Shown piece after piece: positions 35,425 to 48,861 of a stretch of DNA of 64,000 bases (positions are counted from its first letter, which is position 1; each line of letters opens with the position of its first letter). Origin of the DNA: Epiperipatus broadwayi (taxonomy: Eukaryota > Onychophora > Udeonychophora > Euonychophora > Peripatidae); contig JAQFVV010006309.1 of NCBI GenBank assembly GCA_028023455.1, forward strand, positions 3,883,482 to 3,947,481. Reading direction: 5' to 3'. The notes beneath the pieces were generated by a model that was given only the letters and a program-made list of their open reading frames with translations, was not told the origin of the DNA and made no database searches. A program made the translations under genes and the position numbers.

Positions 35425-37000
35425 TCAATTACATTCAATTGGGTTGTCTCCAGTATCACCTGAAATATCTTAATTCTTATAAACTTGCTAATAAAATTCC
35501 AAATTCCTTCTTGATTTAAAATAGTATCATGATTTAGCCTTATATCTAATAATTCTCCCAAAACATATATCACTGCCATCAAAAATTATTTTAATTTTTA
35601 GAAATAAAATTGTCTTTCAATTATTTTCATTAAATTTCTATTGTTTAGGGAAAATCCTCTCTTTTTTTCTAGTTTTTTAATAAAAATTGTTTTAACTTTC
35701 TCTTCTACTTCTTTAATATACTACTCAATCTTTGCCACAATTACTTTATTAATCTTAAAAATGGAATCATTTATGTTTCAGTGTTGTTGTTTGTAAAATT
35801 GCTCAATAAATAAATCTATACAACATCCATTTCATCTAATGGCTAATTATTGCTCATTTTCTGTCAAAAATAAATGAGCTATTTTTATGTCTAAGAACTA
35901 ACTTCTTGTTCTATATGTAACTAGTGACTAATAAATTACTTTTATATTCATCAACTTGCTCTTAACTTGTTAAATTTCTATTTAAAACTTACAGTTTTGT
36001 ATCTCACATTGTGCTGCTTGCATATTTTCTACTGAATATTTCATCTACTCATTTGTTTTTCAAAATTAGTCACCTCTTCTTTTGCTTTCTCATTGATTGC
36101 TATTTATAACTCCTAATAAATGTTTTGAAGTTCTTTTATATAATTTCATTTATTACTAAATATTTACATTTTGTTTTGTCTTTTAGATGTTTTGATATTC
36201 TTATTATTCTTTCATTTAGCTGATTAGTTTCTGTCAACAAAAATCGATGCAAATTTTATTTCTTCTTGTATATATTGCATCTTTTTTCATTTACTAATCT
36301 TTATCTCATGTTTATGATATTCATTTTGATTTTTTGTTGTGACTTTCTACATTTTAATATTCATTTGACTACTTTGTAGCATCCCCATATTATGGACATA
36401 TGCTTTTCCACACCAATCTTCTATAATTAATATATTCCTACATCCATTTATATTTTAATTAGTAAGTCACTGATTCATTTTTACATGCTTTTATTGAAAT
36501 TGAAAAATGTGTTTGCTGTTAAGTCACTAAAATATAGGATAAAGATTTTTTTCTTTCAATTTAATAACATTTTTTAAATATAAAAAGATAAAATGTCAAC
36601 AATTTTAAACCGAAAAGTTACTTACTGATTACTTATACATATATAATTGTGTACACATACTAAATATGACATAAATAATCAGTATGCATATTAACTTACT
36701 TCAGAAGTATCTAATGATGTATATATACACTATATGTGTGAAATTGATTTAAATTAAATTATATGTATTAAATGAAGTTCATTTATAATATAGTTTCAGT
36801 AAGCTTTTTTTTTTACAAATTTCCAATCAGAGTAAAAATGTTAAACATTTTTCATTTAAAAAATATTTCATATTTTTAATTAGTTATATACACATTATTA
36901 TGTACACATACTAAATATGATATATCCATATGGGATATACTACATTTTAAATTATAGCAGAAATATCTAGCGATAATTGTAATGGTAAGGAAAGTAGAGC
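35425..37000. other. T-rich spacer
   Basis: Pyrimidine-rich plus strand (35600-36500) with no palindrome, SINE or coding signal that I can support. It may include highly decayed LINE sequence. Confidence 0.45.
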
Positions 37001-37009
37001 TGCTTTAAC

Positions 37010-37075
37010 CTAACCTAGAGATATAGACAGAGGGGTTTGAACCTTGCCTACTCTTCCAGATCATCACCATGTGAC
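37010..37075 (-). repeat. B-box-like sequence, possible tRNA-derived repeat
   Basis: The minus strand carries AGGTTCAAACCCC (a good B-box) at about 37040 and a TTAGGGAGAGTAAG block about 45 bases upstream (near 37090). This is the only copy in the window, so the assignment is weak. Confidence 0.3.
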
Positions 37076-37299
37076 TTACTCTCCCTAACCTCACAAGAGT
37101 TAATTCTTTTAATGGAGCTCAATGATCATATAGAGATGAGACTCAAAGAAAGGGAATTCTAATGTGATGATCAGGTTTTACATACAGAAGAAAAAACAAT
37201 ATCTACAAAGTTGTTATAATAGTGAGTTATAGTTTATTATTTACATAAAATAACAATTAACAATTGAATAAGATTGTTACGAATGATATTCCTCACAAA

Positions 37300-38098
37300 A
37301 ATATCATCATCATCATCAATCATTATCAATCCACTTCAGGATGAAGGTCTCTCTAAGTTTAATCCATCTTCTCCAATCTTCAGCTTCTCTTCTCCACATC
37401 ACCCCTGCATACTTTCTCATTTCATCCATTCATCTCACATGTGGTCTCTTTCTGGGTCTTTTACAATCTCTTGGAATCCAGTTTAAGATTTCAATTGTCC
37501 ATCTATTATCATCTCTTCTATCAATATGTCCAGCCCAACTCCACTTCAATCTTTTAATTTTTTCAATGAGGTCAGTAACACCTGTTTGTTCTCTTACCCA
37601 TACATTGCGTTATCTTCTTGTTACTCCCAACATGCATCTCTCTATACTTCTTTGAGTGGTCTGGAGTCTCTGTATTACTCTTCTGTTAAGTGTCCAAATC
37701 TCAGATCCATAAGTAAGAACTGGTAAAACACATTTGTTAAAAACTGACCTTTTCAAATACATAGGTATATTTCCTTTTAGTATCAAGTTATTTCTACCAA
37801 AAGCACTCCAACCAAGTTTAGTTCTATGATTAATTTCATCCATTATGTTTCCATCTGTATTAATAATCTGACCAAGGTATTTGTAACTGTTAACTTCTTC
37901 TAATTCTTCATAATCAACTTTTATTTTCATATTTTGAGCAAATTGATTAAACATTACTTTAGTCTTTTTAACATTTATCTTTAGTCCTACTTTCCTACTT
38001 TCATCTGATAACTCCTGCAACATTTCCTGCAGCTCTGAAGCATTATTTGCAAAAACAACTATATCATCTGCAAAATCTAAATGACTTAAATAATCATT
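37300..38098 (-). pseudogene. RTE-type LINE 3' fragment, minus strand
   Basis: 5'-truncated copy of the same family as 27360-29235, better preserved. It starts just before the catalytic FADDIVVFA (about 38055-38080). An open stretch at 37610-38023 carries GLKINVKKTKVMFNQ, YKYLGQIINTDGN, LPVLTYGSEIWTLNRR and LGVTRR. A base loss near 37600 shifts the frame, after which VTDLIEKIKRLKWSWAGHI, DDNRWTIEILNWIPRD and RPHVR follow. A TGA replaces a Trp codon shortly after. The end is a TCATCATCATCA tail (37302-37316), as expected for a minus-strand RTE insertion. Plus-strand frames across 37274-37726 are mirror images and not genes. Confidence 0.88.
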
Positions 38099-39418
38099 AT
38101 ACAGTTATAGAAATGATCAAATGATCCTTTGTAACATAAATCAATAATTATAGAAAATGCTAATCCGCCTTGTCAACAATCAGGTTATTCCATTTAAAAG
38201 AGAGACAATGGTGAGATTACTCTATGGTACCATTATAGGATAGGATTAACTGGTTAAAATAATTATATATGCTCTAGGCTGAATTTGAATATAACCCTTT
38301 TATACTTATATTCTAATTATAAAAACCTCCGATGGATATTTTCAGATTTATAAAGTAATACATCAATCACATTTAAAGAAGGCTTTAATAAAATAATGAA
38401 ATAAAACATTGTGGCCCTTGGTAATTAATTATATGGGTTTGAAGAGTAGGTCTTGGAATACAATAGCTTCATTTTATGCTAACTTAATTCTGGATAGCTA
38501 CTTCATCTCTAAACTATGGATAGAGAAAGGAACTCATTCACTGCAGTGTGATATGAGTTGAGAAACAAAGTTTTAATCGCTTGTGTCCAGTTCTTTTTTT
38601 GAAGGTTTCACAAAATTCAATCTATCAATCAATTGTAATTCTGCTGATGTGCATTAGCTAATGAAGTTATGATGAAAACGGAATGATGAGTATGTGCTGA
38701 GACACCCATGGATCACCAAGTAACACAATATGACAAAATGTGGTCAAATGACCCTAAAGTTAAAGCCTTGTTATGATAATATATATAAAATTGTATAATA
38801 ATGAATATTACTATACTGATAAGATCTGCTATAAATAATAATTTACTTTCTTTTTTTTTTCTTTTTTTTTTGACGCCAGCAATTATACTTATGATGGATA
38901 TATTGATCACTAATTATTATTTAACTAGTTTTCCCACAAAGTAATAAATATTACAGAAATTAATTTATATAACAGTATTACTGTACTCTCCTTCACATAT
39001 AAAACAATCATGAACCCTTAACTTAAATTATGTTCCTGATAAACATAATTAGTAAATCCTTAGATGAGTTAAATGTGTATAAAATATAATATGAGTAAGA
39101 ATTTTTCCTTTTAAGAAAAAAACACAAATCAAATATTTTAAGAACATAGATGCATGTCTTTTATTTGAATTATAAATTTTAAACATTGCATCAATTTAAA
39201 ATTACAATAGTACTTTCCTGGTTTTATCTCTTTTCTAATAATAACATATAAAAAAAACTTTAATGCTAAAACCAAACACTGCAGGAGGGAAGTGGACAGG
39301 GTAGTTTAATTCAAAGAAATTTTATAATAATTTTAAAACATTACCTTATTTATTATAGTGGGTAAAGCAAATAGAGATAAATTAAAGTTTATCCATTTAG
39401 GTACCTTCTAATTTTCCT
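38099..39418. other. AT-rich spacer
   Basis: Nothing recognised beyond T8-T10 runs near 38851-38872. Confidence 0.55.
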
Positions 39419-39419
39419 C

Positions 39420-39493
<74 letters not shown>
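39419..39493. repeat. (CT)n(TA)n microsatellite
   Basis: A CT tract of about 12 units leads directly into about 25 TA units. Confidence 0.95.
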
Positions 39494-39495
<2 letters not shown>

Positions 39496-39839
39496 CATAT
39501 TATATAAAAGAAAAACATATTGTTTCTTTCTTTAAAAAAATACACAAAAGAAATTATATAAATCCAGGGATATACTGATGATCTGCTAACATATAATTAT
39601 TTACATATGAAAGAATAAAATTAGCAGTCGCCACTATACATGTTACTAATCTATCTAAGGTGTAATTATGGATATATTTAAATATTATAAGATGATACAA
39701 TTAATGAATATATATAAAAAAGTTAATTAAGATGGCATAGATAGATTTTTAACGTATGAAAGTTTAAATAATAAGATTACAAAATAAAACTATATAATAC
39801 CATACATATATAATTATGAATGTAAAGTTACCAATAACC

Positions 39840-40085
39840 AAAGGTGTATGTGGATATAGCAGGTTGGTCCAGCAATGAGAAATGGTCCATCATGGGTAGG
39901 TATTGTGGCATAGCTCAACTTCTGATGGCTATGACAGCTTTCCTAGGCTTCCCTGTTCATAATACATTTTGGGTGGTCATCCAATATCAGGTAGCAGGCA
40001 TTGGTCAGACACTCTCTTTAAGTTCGTCAACTGGACTACATTGATCCAACTCTGTTCTGGGGACAGATATGAGAGTGGAGACAAG
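39840..40085. other. GC-richer island, unassigned
   Basis: About 45-48% GC by eye against below 30% around it. The plus strand is open for 66 codons (WSIMGRYCGIAQLL, AMTAFLGFPVHNTFWVVIQY) and looks membrane-like. The minus strand has a good acceptor (CATATCTGTCCCCAG, about 40054) but stops in all three frames within 30 codons. It may be a fragment of an element not otherwise represented here. Confidence 0.35.
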
Positions 40086-40875
40086 GGCTTTACTCACACA
40101 TATTTAAGGCAATGAACATTTTAGATTTTCTTACAAAAATAAAAAGATGACATTTGAAAATACAGTGCAACGATAATAATAATTTCAAGAGAGCTTTAGC
40201 AAGATTTTCAAGATTTTTTTCTTTTTTAACAAAAGCAAACTTCCCTATTTATATCCTTTTTAACATTCCATTATACTAATTAGTGACTACCAATGCCTCC
40301 ATTGTTTCATTTCCCCTGATATATTGAATTTTGTTTGCTTTGTTACACAAAAAATTTACATTTTTAACTAATTCTTGTTTCAATGATTTCTAGATTACAT
40401 TCCTATCTTAATGGATTTTTGTACATTAATAATTTACATTTTTATTTGCCAATGCAATATTTTTTTATTTTTTTATACAAATAAAATAATGATTTGGAAC
40501 TTTCTGTCTTTTCTCCAATTGCCTATTTTAAACCAATTTCATTTACAATTTATTCAATGCTGCATATAGTCCATCTATCTATAATCATTAGTTTCAAAGC
40601 ACATTCACTGTGGGTGGATTTATGGTCTTTGGTTAGTCCACGGTGAATAGTGAAGCCAACATATATATGACTGTATATATGTACAGCTTCAATATATATA
40701 TCAACTATAAGTTTCCAGTCATTTTAAAGTATGATATAGCTTTACATTTTCATTTACTGTGCCATAAAAAATTAAAAAGAATAGAGATTAAAAAAATTTA
40801 TAATAATTGCTTTTAATGACCATGAACTAAGAAGAATACAAAAATATTTCTTTAACTATAATTGGTTTTTTTTTA

Positions 40876-41135
40876 TTATTTAACTTGAAATAAAAGCATG
40901 AGGGATCCAAAAGGCATTGACTTAATTAATTTCTGGATCCCATTTGCTTTTATTTCAAGTTAAATTATAAATTTTATTAAACGCACATTATTATATTAAG
41001 TAATATTTACTAAGGCTGTAACCTTAGAAATAAGCGTCTGAAAAATTCAAAGGTAGGGACCTCTACAGGTCTAAAACACAAGCTTACGCTATGAAGAAAA
41101 GAGGGAATCCTTCTTTATTTCAAGTTAAATCTAAA
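40876..41135. repeat. Foldback split from a direct copy of its end by family H
   Basis: Palindrome 40876-40968: TAACTTGAAATAAAAGCA...ATCCAAAAGG, then TGGATCCCATTTGCTTTTAT and TTCAAGTTAAAT. After the family H half copy, the end TTTATTTCAAGTTAAATCT recurs at 41116-41134. Either family H inserted into a two-unit array or the ends are target-linked. Confidence 0.65.
40970..41080. repeat. Half copy of the 14935 palindrome (family H)
   Basis: ATTAAACGCACATTATTATA, TAATATTTACTAAGGCTGTA, ACCTTAGAAATAAGCGTCTG, GGTAGGGACCTCTACAGGT. One arm of the 14935-15077 palindrome with its outer flank, stopping just at the loop position. Confidence 0.8.
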
Positions 41136-42914
41136 AACACCAATTGTGGTTGAAGAAATGAATAATTTTTTTCTTTTTAGATTATGATCAATAAAATCAT
41201 TTAATATAAAAACAATTTTTATTTCTATTATTTTCAAAGCTTAATCTGAATTAACTATTTTTCTGTTTTGACCCATATTTTTTTTTTCGAAACATATATT
41301 TCTTTTCAGGCCCCACACTGGAAAGACAAATATTATTTAATGGCAAATATGTGTGAAATATTTTTATGAACTAACATTCAGTAACTATACTAGGTTAGCT
41401 ACATTATAAACTTTGCACTTAACAACTCTATAAATCCACACCAAGTATATATAACATAGTTTACTATAAATATATATCCATAATTGATACAGAGAAAAAC
41501 ATGAGCCATAAAAAATACATTAAACACTGTTTTTTTCATAAATTCATTTTTTTTAATCACAAAATATAGTAAGAATTTTATAATCAAATTATTATGAAGT
41601 AATGTATATTTATATTTCCATTTTAACAGCATATTTCCTACTCAATAAATCATTTAAGTCAAGGCTATTCAATCTTAAGTAATCAAAAAAGTAATAGTTC
41701 TTTTGTTTACTAATGTATTTATAATTTAAACAGTAAAGATTTTTTATCGTAACAAATGTGTTATAATGTTTTTTAATAATATCTCAATAATGTATAGTTG
41801 AATATTGAGAGACTTTTGAAAAGATAAGAATGGCTGTCTTATCTTTAAACCTACTTTCTAAATATACAGGCCCAGTTTAAGAGCATGAAGCTATTTCTGT
41901 GTTCACTTTACTTCCATTATTTTCTTTCTGCATATTAACTGTCGTGAAATCTTTAAATTTACTATGTGTTAATAATTATATTAATTTCGATGTTTGTAAT
42001 TGTCAATCATAGAAAAATTGTAAAAAACTTGTCTGCCAATAAGCATTCGGTTCAAACTGTTATTTTATTTCTTTACTTGAAAAAAAATAAAAACCTTTAA
42101 GCTAGCTGTCATTTGGACAGTTCCGATCTCATCATAGAATCAAATACATAACAAAAATGGGTATGTCAGATACTCTTAGTAAATGAGTGCGATTTCAAAT
42201 AATTTATAATTTGAAATAATTAAAAAATTGTTTTACAGTAAATATTTGATGTGAAATAAAAAAAAAAAAGTATGTGCCTGTTTTTTTTATTAAAAAAACT
42301 ATCTTCAATAATAAACTTTAAAGTTTTCTTTTTTAAAAAAACTTGTAATAGAGTTCATTCTAAAATAATCATCTGTTAGAATTCACATCATGAGTCTAAT
42401 TTTTTCTCTCTGATTTCAAATTAATGATACAAGTTTAAAATATATCTTCTCAAATATTCAGCGTAGCGATTAGTCACAAGTCATTTTTATACAAAAGCCA
42501 GGTGTGTTTAAATGAGTAATTAATCATTTATTTATTTATAAGTAGTAATGAAGATAATATTAAATATTTCTTATACAATACATCCTATGTATATATTCTA
42601 AACATGATTAAAAATATATTATTAGTAAATAATATATATATATACACACACATTTATGAATGTTTACATAACAAAAGGGAAAGATAAACAATCTTTAAAA
42701 ACTAAAGACTAAACCAGCATTCCAATAAATAGAAATAGTGGGGGGAATTACTCTACCCATGTTAATGAGGGTTTTTTATAATTTACCTTAGCTTTGAATC
42801 ATAATTGAATTGGCTAAGGAATATTTAATTGAAAAACAAAAAATTAATTTGTTTAGAAATAATCAGCAACTTGGAGAAAATTCCAAGTTCTACTAGAATT
42901 TGAATGGCAGTTCA
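41136..42914. other. AT-rich spacer
   Basis: Homopolymer runs and a short TA/CA repeat (42625-42652). No gene or dispersed repeat seen. Confidence 0.55.
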
Positions 42915-43440
42915 TGAAATGGAGGTTCATCACTCTTATCATGATGGTCTTCTATGTATACATCAATCAATAACATTCTGTCCCATGAACACATCCACTG
43001 AGCAATCCCTGTAACCAATTCATTCATTTCTCCACTCCATTCTCTTCATTACCCATTTCTCCCATCCCACATAACTATTTCTCTCTTTAATATTATCAAG
43101 CAATGTCAATCTGTTCCATCCTTTTTTCTTTTTTACACTCACCATTTCCCCCAAAATGCCTTTCATTGAACTATACTTTCTTCTTAATATAAGTATCCAA
43201 TTCAGTTTCTCTTTCTGTCTCTATTTTTTTTAGTCAATCTTTCTTTTTTATTTACTCTTTTCAAAACTTCATTTGTTATTCTATTCATCCAATTGGTTTC
43301 TCCATTCTTCTCCATGACTGCATCTCAAAGGCTTCCAATCTGTTTCTAATTTTATTACTCACTACCCACATTTTACAACCATACAATAGTACACTCCACA
43401 CATAGCATTTAATTAATCTTTTTCTTAATTCTCATACATA
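42915..43440 (-). pseudogene. LINE C-terminal fragment, minus strand
   Basis: The minus strand reads VLLYGCKMWVVSNK followed by LEAFEMQSWRRMEK near 43270-43390, then basic, Trp-poor remnants. This is the well-known post-RT segment (LYG.E.W...K, K.EAFEMW.WRRML) of many animal non-LTR elements. Two or more stops and frameshifts follow. The downstream end, near 42915, is poorly defined. Confidence 0.65.
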
Positions 43441-44029
43441 TATATATATATTTAAGATGTAATAAACTATTTTTTTATATAAAAAGAATTTAAAAACCGC
43501 AGAAAACAACTTTGCATTATGAAGGAGAAAGCAGGAGTAATTGATTGAGCCATAAGAAATAAAAATATAATTTTATTGCTTAAATTGCAATCTTTTCTCC
43601 AAGATCATAGAAATCACAAAATTTTGGGAAGTTGGGTGAACACATATACTTATTGCATTGTTAAAACTACTGGTTGCAAATTTAAAATTATCCAACAAAA
43701 ATATACATAAATCAGTGTATTAATAATGATGATGAGTTTTAGAAAATTATTAGTAAATAACCTTTCACTCCTTTTTTATTAAAATAAAAAATTAAAAAGA
43801 ATTCTCTCAAATTTCTATAGCTTTTTACCTATGAAGGAGTAACTGTTGATTTTTGGGAACAAAATAATAGGGCCCATATAATTTCATATACAGTTTCTAA
43901 GTTTTTAAGGTAAACTTGCATCCATTATAAATTAAAATACAGTATAAAAGTAAACTTTTTTAAATTATGTATTTTTTAAAAAAAATTAACTTTATTGTGG
44001 GTATAATTAAAACACAATACCTGACATTC

Positions 44030-44400
44030 TATGATCACTTAATATCACCAGTGATTCGGTAACAAAGTTTTTTACACAGAGGCTAAACTCTCCATACAGT
44101 AGCACCTATCATTGCAAGCCAGAGTAATCAATGGATGCAAGAAGATTTATTCCTATCTAGTGCCTTATCTAAAATCCCCAGACTAGTTTCTAGCATGTGG
44201 CTTTCATCAGTGAGAAATTTTGGATGAGAATAACTAGTCTGAAAATAATGGACAAGTAGGCACTAGATAGGGATTTTATGCACAAACTTTCTTTCATCCA
44301 TTGATTACTCTGATTTGCACTGAATGGTGCTACTGTATGGAGATTTTAGCCTCTGTGTAAACAGCTTGTGTAAGCATATAAAATGGTAATCATGTGATGT
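44030..44400. repeat. Family A foldback
   Basis: Left arm AAACTCTCCATACAGTAGCA, AGAGTAATCAATGGATGCA, CCCAGACTAGTTTCTAGCAT. The right arm is inverted through TTGATTACTCTGATTTGCAC to the outer end GCTTGTGTAAGCATAT and AATCATGTGATGTTAAC. The outer left end is altered (TGATCACTTAATATCACC). Confidence 0.8.
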
Positions 44401-44984
44401 TAACAAAGTTTGTTCATGGCACTACACCTAGGAATCTTGTCTATTATTAAACTTTAAATAGAAAATAAATTCAATTGCTCCTGCATAATTTGAACTTTAT
44501 CTGCATCACATAATGATAAAATTAATAACTAAAATATGATTGATTAAGTGTTTTTTAAAAAGATTATAGTATCAAATGTTTCTTTTCAAATATGTAGCTA
44601 TTGAGTAATCAATGAAGAAGTCACAGTGTAATTAAAATAAAAAAAAAGAGTAATCTATAAATGAAGAACGAAACCATTTGTCTCAAAAACAAAATTACTA
44701 AATGTTGTTCTTCAGTAAACATGATTTTGCCATTGGATCTTGAAACTTTTATTAAGCATCCATAAATCAAACATTTCTAAAGCATATATGTTGCATTAAA
44801 TAATGTCCATATCCCATTTCCATCAATATATTAAGTGAAATAAAAGATTTACATACAGCAAATTTAGTTGCAGTAGTTATTCCACTGTGAATAAATACCT
44901 ATCTCTTAACTTGTTAAAAGCAACAATATATTAAATCTATATTGCATTTCGATATCCAAATCCAACTTTCAACTTAAAAAAAAC

Positions 44985-46180
44985 TACAAAGATTATTAAA
45001 TTGGCTAATATTCTCAAACTGATAACTATCCAAGCCAAAAATTGCTAATGTTTCCCTCATTGATCAATAAAGATCTTGAATTTTTTGAACACTAATTAAT
45101 CAACCTAGGTTTTGACACATAGCATTCAAAACCTTAAGTGTATTCTATATCTTTTGGACTAACAAAAATACCACAATTATCAGCATACTTTAAATCAAAA
45201 ATTTTCAAAAAATAAAGTACTTAAGCTTTTGCTTTAATCAGTTCAAATTAAAAAATTCCACCAACACATATGTATCCTATATTCATCCTGATCTAATTAG
45301 CTACCTATAAATAATTCCAAAGATCACAGTTGTTTAAATCAAAAAGAATGTTGTAGCAAGTATACTTTTTTGCTTAACACCAATTTTCAGTTCCAAATCC
45401 TTTAGATTATCTGCCTGCAAAAATAACACTTCCATTTATTCCATCACATAAAAGCTGTATATGAATAAACTTTGGTAAGCTGCTAACTAATGATAATCAA
45501 TTCCATAGACTTGTTTGATTAGTTGAATCAAATGTTTTTATCCAAATCAATAAAAGTAATATACAAAACATTATTTTGTTTCTAATATTTTTCTTGCATT
45601 TGCCTGGTAACAAAATTATATTTATAAAGCTTTTTATTTCTTTAACTCTGGTTCCATTCTGGGATAAGAGGAAGAAAACTATCAACAAAATCCTTGAAAG
45701 GGTCTTTGCTGCAATGAATAATAATGATATATGATTATTACTATCTTCTTGTCTATTCATTTTAGTTTTAAAAATTAGAACAATTCTTAAGATTTGGCAG
45801 CACAATTTCATGAATTCATATAAATGTAATATTTTTAAGCAAATATATAATAAATATCTTTTAAAATTTTCTTCTCCAAGACCTGTAATCTTTCCATTTT
45901 TAAGATTACAAGCAGTTGTTTTGATTTCTCTAAAGTAAATGCCTTTCTCTAAACTGTAAATAAAATAGATATATCATTAAAAATTGTCATTTTAATACTT
46001 GTATCATTATTTTAAAAATGATCAAAATACTTCGTCCATCTGTTCCAACTATCATTATCATCATATATGAGAGTATTTATTGCTGGATTCAATAGAATTG
46101 TAATATCACTTTTTAGGTCCAAATGTTGTTTCAATACATTAAAGAAAGATCTTTGTGACAATAATCAGCAAATATCTCCT
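44985..46180 (-). pseudogene. Decayed non-LTR (LINE) reverse transcriptase, minus strand
   Basis: Read on the minus strand in shifting frames it shows the RT palm order: LYITFIDLDKTFDS near 45530-45575 (motif A, F.D..K.FDS), a GF.TE..V.Q-like stretch near 45390 (motif B region, degraded), and LKYADNCGIFVSPKDIE near 45140-45190 (YADD box with the second Asp changed to Asn). It differs from the RTE copies and looks more like the jockey/CR1-like type whose proteins carry HSP/SPEDLQ after the YADD box. Many stops are present. I cannot place the family precisely. Confidence 0.6.
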
Positions 46181-46387
46181 TTGCAATTTTAATTCACAAA
46201 CATTTTAATATTTCTTTTCTATCTTTATATCTTAATAATATTACGATGTCCCACATTCATTATTTTATAATGCAGAAAATTCCATATTTTATTTTAACCA
46301 AGTCCCTTAATAATGACTATTGTGATTCTTCTTTTTAATGAACCCAAAAATAGATTTACTTATATAAGCACTAGGAATGCTGAGTAA

Positions 46388-46858
46388 GAAAAGCTTAAAA
46401 TAAAAGTTTTATTATATTATACTTAGCAGCTTTCGATATCTTAATTCTGATATCATATTCATAGAAATGACTAGTGGATAAGAGAATTGTGGGTAAAAGA
46501 TATAATGTAAATCCAGACTACAAATCCATATTTCTACAGCATGAAAGTGGACTTGGCCACATATTCAAGCCTACATTAGCTAGCATTGTATGTATGGAAA
46601 GGAATGATTTTAAACACAAGATAAAGGAGACTTCGCATATCGCCAACAATGGTAACTTGATAAATAAAAAGAAATCCTGTTCCCCCTCTCTAAAAAGTGG
46701 GCCATATTACTCATTTATATATTTACATAAAATTCACATTATATCTTCTACCCACAATCCTCTCATCCACTAGTCATTCCTATGAATATGATATAAGAAT
46801 TTAACATAACAAAAAACATTCAGCATAATATAATAAAACTTTTATTTTAAGTTTTTTT
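46388..46858. repeat. Foldback/MITE-like element, ~125-bp terminal inverted repeats
   Basis: Left arm 46388-46515: CTTAAAATAAAAGTTTTATT, GATATCATATTCATAG, AAATGACTAGTGGATAAGAG, AATTGTGGGTA.AAGATATAA. Right arm 46736-46858 is the inverse (ACAATCCTCTCATCCACTAG, AAACTTTTATTTTAAG). Unique centre about 220 bases. A 99-codon plus-strand frame (46474-46773) spans arm and centre. It has no recognisable domain and I do not call it a gene. Confidence 0.8.
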
Positions 46859-46999
46859 TTATTCCGCATTTATAGCACTTATATAAATTATAAATGTATA
46901 GGAAAAGTTAACCAACAAATACAGAATTACAATACAGTCTTAAGACAATTATATGACTCTATCAACAAGTTTAGATTACTCATTGTTGTGTCAGCATTA

Positions 47000-47115
47000 T
47001 ACAGCTAGCACACCTACACAGTAAGCTTTAGTAATCAATGCCAGATGATAGTGTTCCAAGATCCAAAAAGAAACTAGTCAAGGAAATTGAATAAGACATC
47101 ATATGATAGGGATCT
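47000..47115. repeat. Family A, remnant
   Basis: Words AGTAATCAATGCCAGATG, TTCCAAGATCCAAAAAGAAA, CTAGTCAAGGAAATTGAATAA and GATAGGGATCTATT follow the order of a collapsed family A unit. Weak, since only short blocks match. Confidence 0.4.
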
Positions 47116-47639
47116 ATTAAATATTATCATTTGGTACCTATTAGTTATTAAATTTTATCATAGGTGGCATAACTGTGATAAAAGAAAAAAGCATGTTCTT
47201 AAAAAAATCCTATGCCTCAGAAATATAATTTTGAAAGTGCTAATTAGCAATTTTAACTTAGTAACTGTTGGTTGCATATGACTGGAATAAGATTTATTTT
47301 AATATTGGCATGTACTAATTTATGATTTATCCAAAATGTGAACTTGTAAAAACTTACATAATATGAGCTTTTTCTAAATGTAATAATGAACTATTATGGG
47401 ACATTGCTTTGAGCATGGATGCATCCATGTTTTTATAGCATAGTGAATACATGTTGTACAAAAATTCAGTACCAGCAGACCTGTTGAAATGACCAGAACC
47501 AATATCATTATTTGTAAACTACTTTCAGTCAAAATGTAATGTCTTTTCTGCATTAATGCTTTCCAACAGTAAATAAAAGTTTTTCACCAAATGCTCCAAA
47601 CTTATTAAATAAAGTAAGATATAGCAATTTTCTGCAAAC

Positions 47640-48440
47640 CAAGTTTTAATGCCTTTAGTCTTTAAAATACATCAAGGAATTCCAAAAATAAAAAATACTA
47701 AATAAGATTTTACTGTGAATTTAATAATATGTGTTCTTCTTTTACTGGTAATTCTTCTCTTTTAACAAAACTTGAAGTAATCTATCTGCTTTATTAAATT
47801 TATCTTCTGGAAGATAAGTTTCATTAAAAATATCCAATCTCGGTAGCCCCTTAAACATAAACTCTATCTTCCACACAGGTCTTGAAAAGTTTGTATCAAA
47901 TAATGTTCATATATTCAATGTACCTATACTTAGAAAAAAAATTATATTTATAATATTTATCTTTTATACAATTATTGTTTACTATTTTAATATTATTACT
48001 GTATTGATTTTCATTTCCATGGAAGATGGAGGGAACTCTAAATTGGGCTGCATAAACATATATTTGTTCAACTGGCACTCTTGACCAAAATTCAATTGTA
48101 TATAACTCACAAGTTATTCTATTTCTTTAAGCAAAACTTACAAGTAAGGACTATCAGATTACTAAGCTGTTCCTACTATTGTTTTTGTTTCTCAAGAGCT
48201 TAAATTTAAAAAATTAAAAGGGGAATTTAATGCAGAATCAAAGATGGAAATATGATTATATAAATGTATCTTTCTATTATTACAGTATAGGTAGAATACC
48301 AATGGCATAGAAGCTCATGATAACCAGACCCTACATTAACTTAATTACCTAAAAGAGATTGAAGACAGAAAACATTTTTTGCATCTGAAACAGTATCTAA
48401 CCTTTCATCAACTAATATCATACCCTAAAAGACTTAGAAG
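47640..48440. repeat. Old dispersed repeat, copy 2 of 2
   Basis: Same orientation as 29236-30010, with the same three landmarks in the same order and many small indels. A 60-codon minus-strand frame (47896-48078) lies in it but does not correspond to an open frame in the other copy, which argues against a surviving gene. Confidence 0.5.
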
Positions 48441-48861
48441 ATATTCTTGATCAGCACAATTTATTTGTTATTTGTGGTTATCTCTCATATCTGAAAGTTA
48501 TTTCCCTATTCATTATTTGTGAAATCCAATAACAATGATAAGCATCCAATAATGCATTATTATCACACTTAATATAAATATGATTACGTTAGACATCAAA
48601 ATTCAATTAATGAAGTATATGTATTAATAGAAATATTTTAAATAGTGATACCCAAGAATTTAGTAACAATATATACAGATGTAATGCTATTAAATGACAC
48701 TCTTATTTTCGTATCCTTTTTAGGGTAATTTTTTTTTCACATTGAAAAAATATAGCAATAATTTAACAATACACCCTTTTATCTTCTCATTATAAATCAT
48801 TTATTAACACCCATGTGTTCCTGAATTCATGAACAATATTAAATAAATATATTTAAATAAC

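Noticed and set aside
37274-37726. Three overlapping plus-strand frames of 66-104 codons
   Set aside because: They are the reverse strand of the RTE coding segment, which reads correctly on the minus strand.
46474-46773. 99-codon plus-strand frame
   Set aside because: It spans one inverted arm and the centre of a foldback element, and has no domain and no codon bias distinct from the element.
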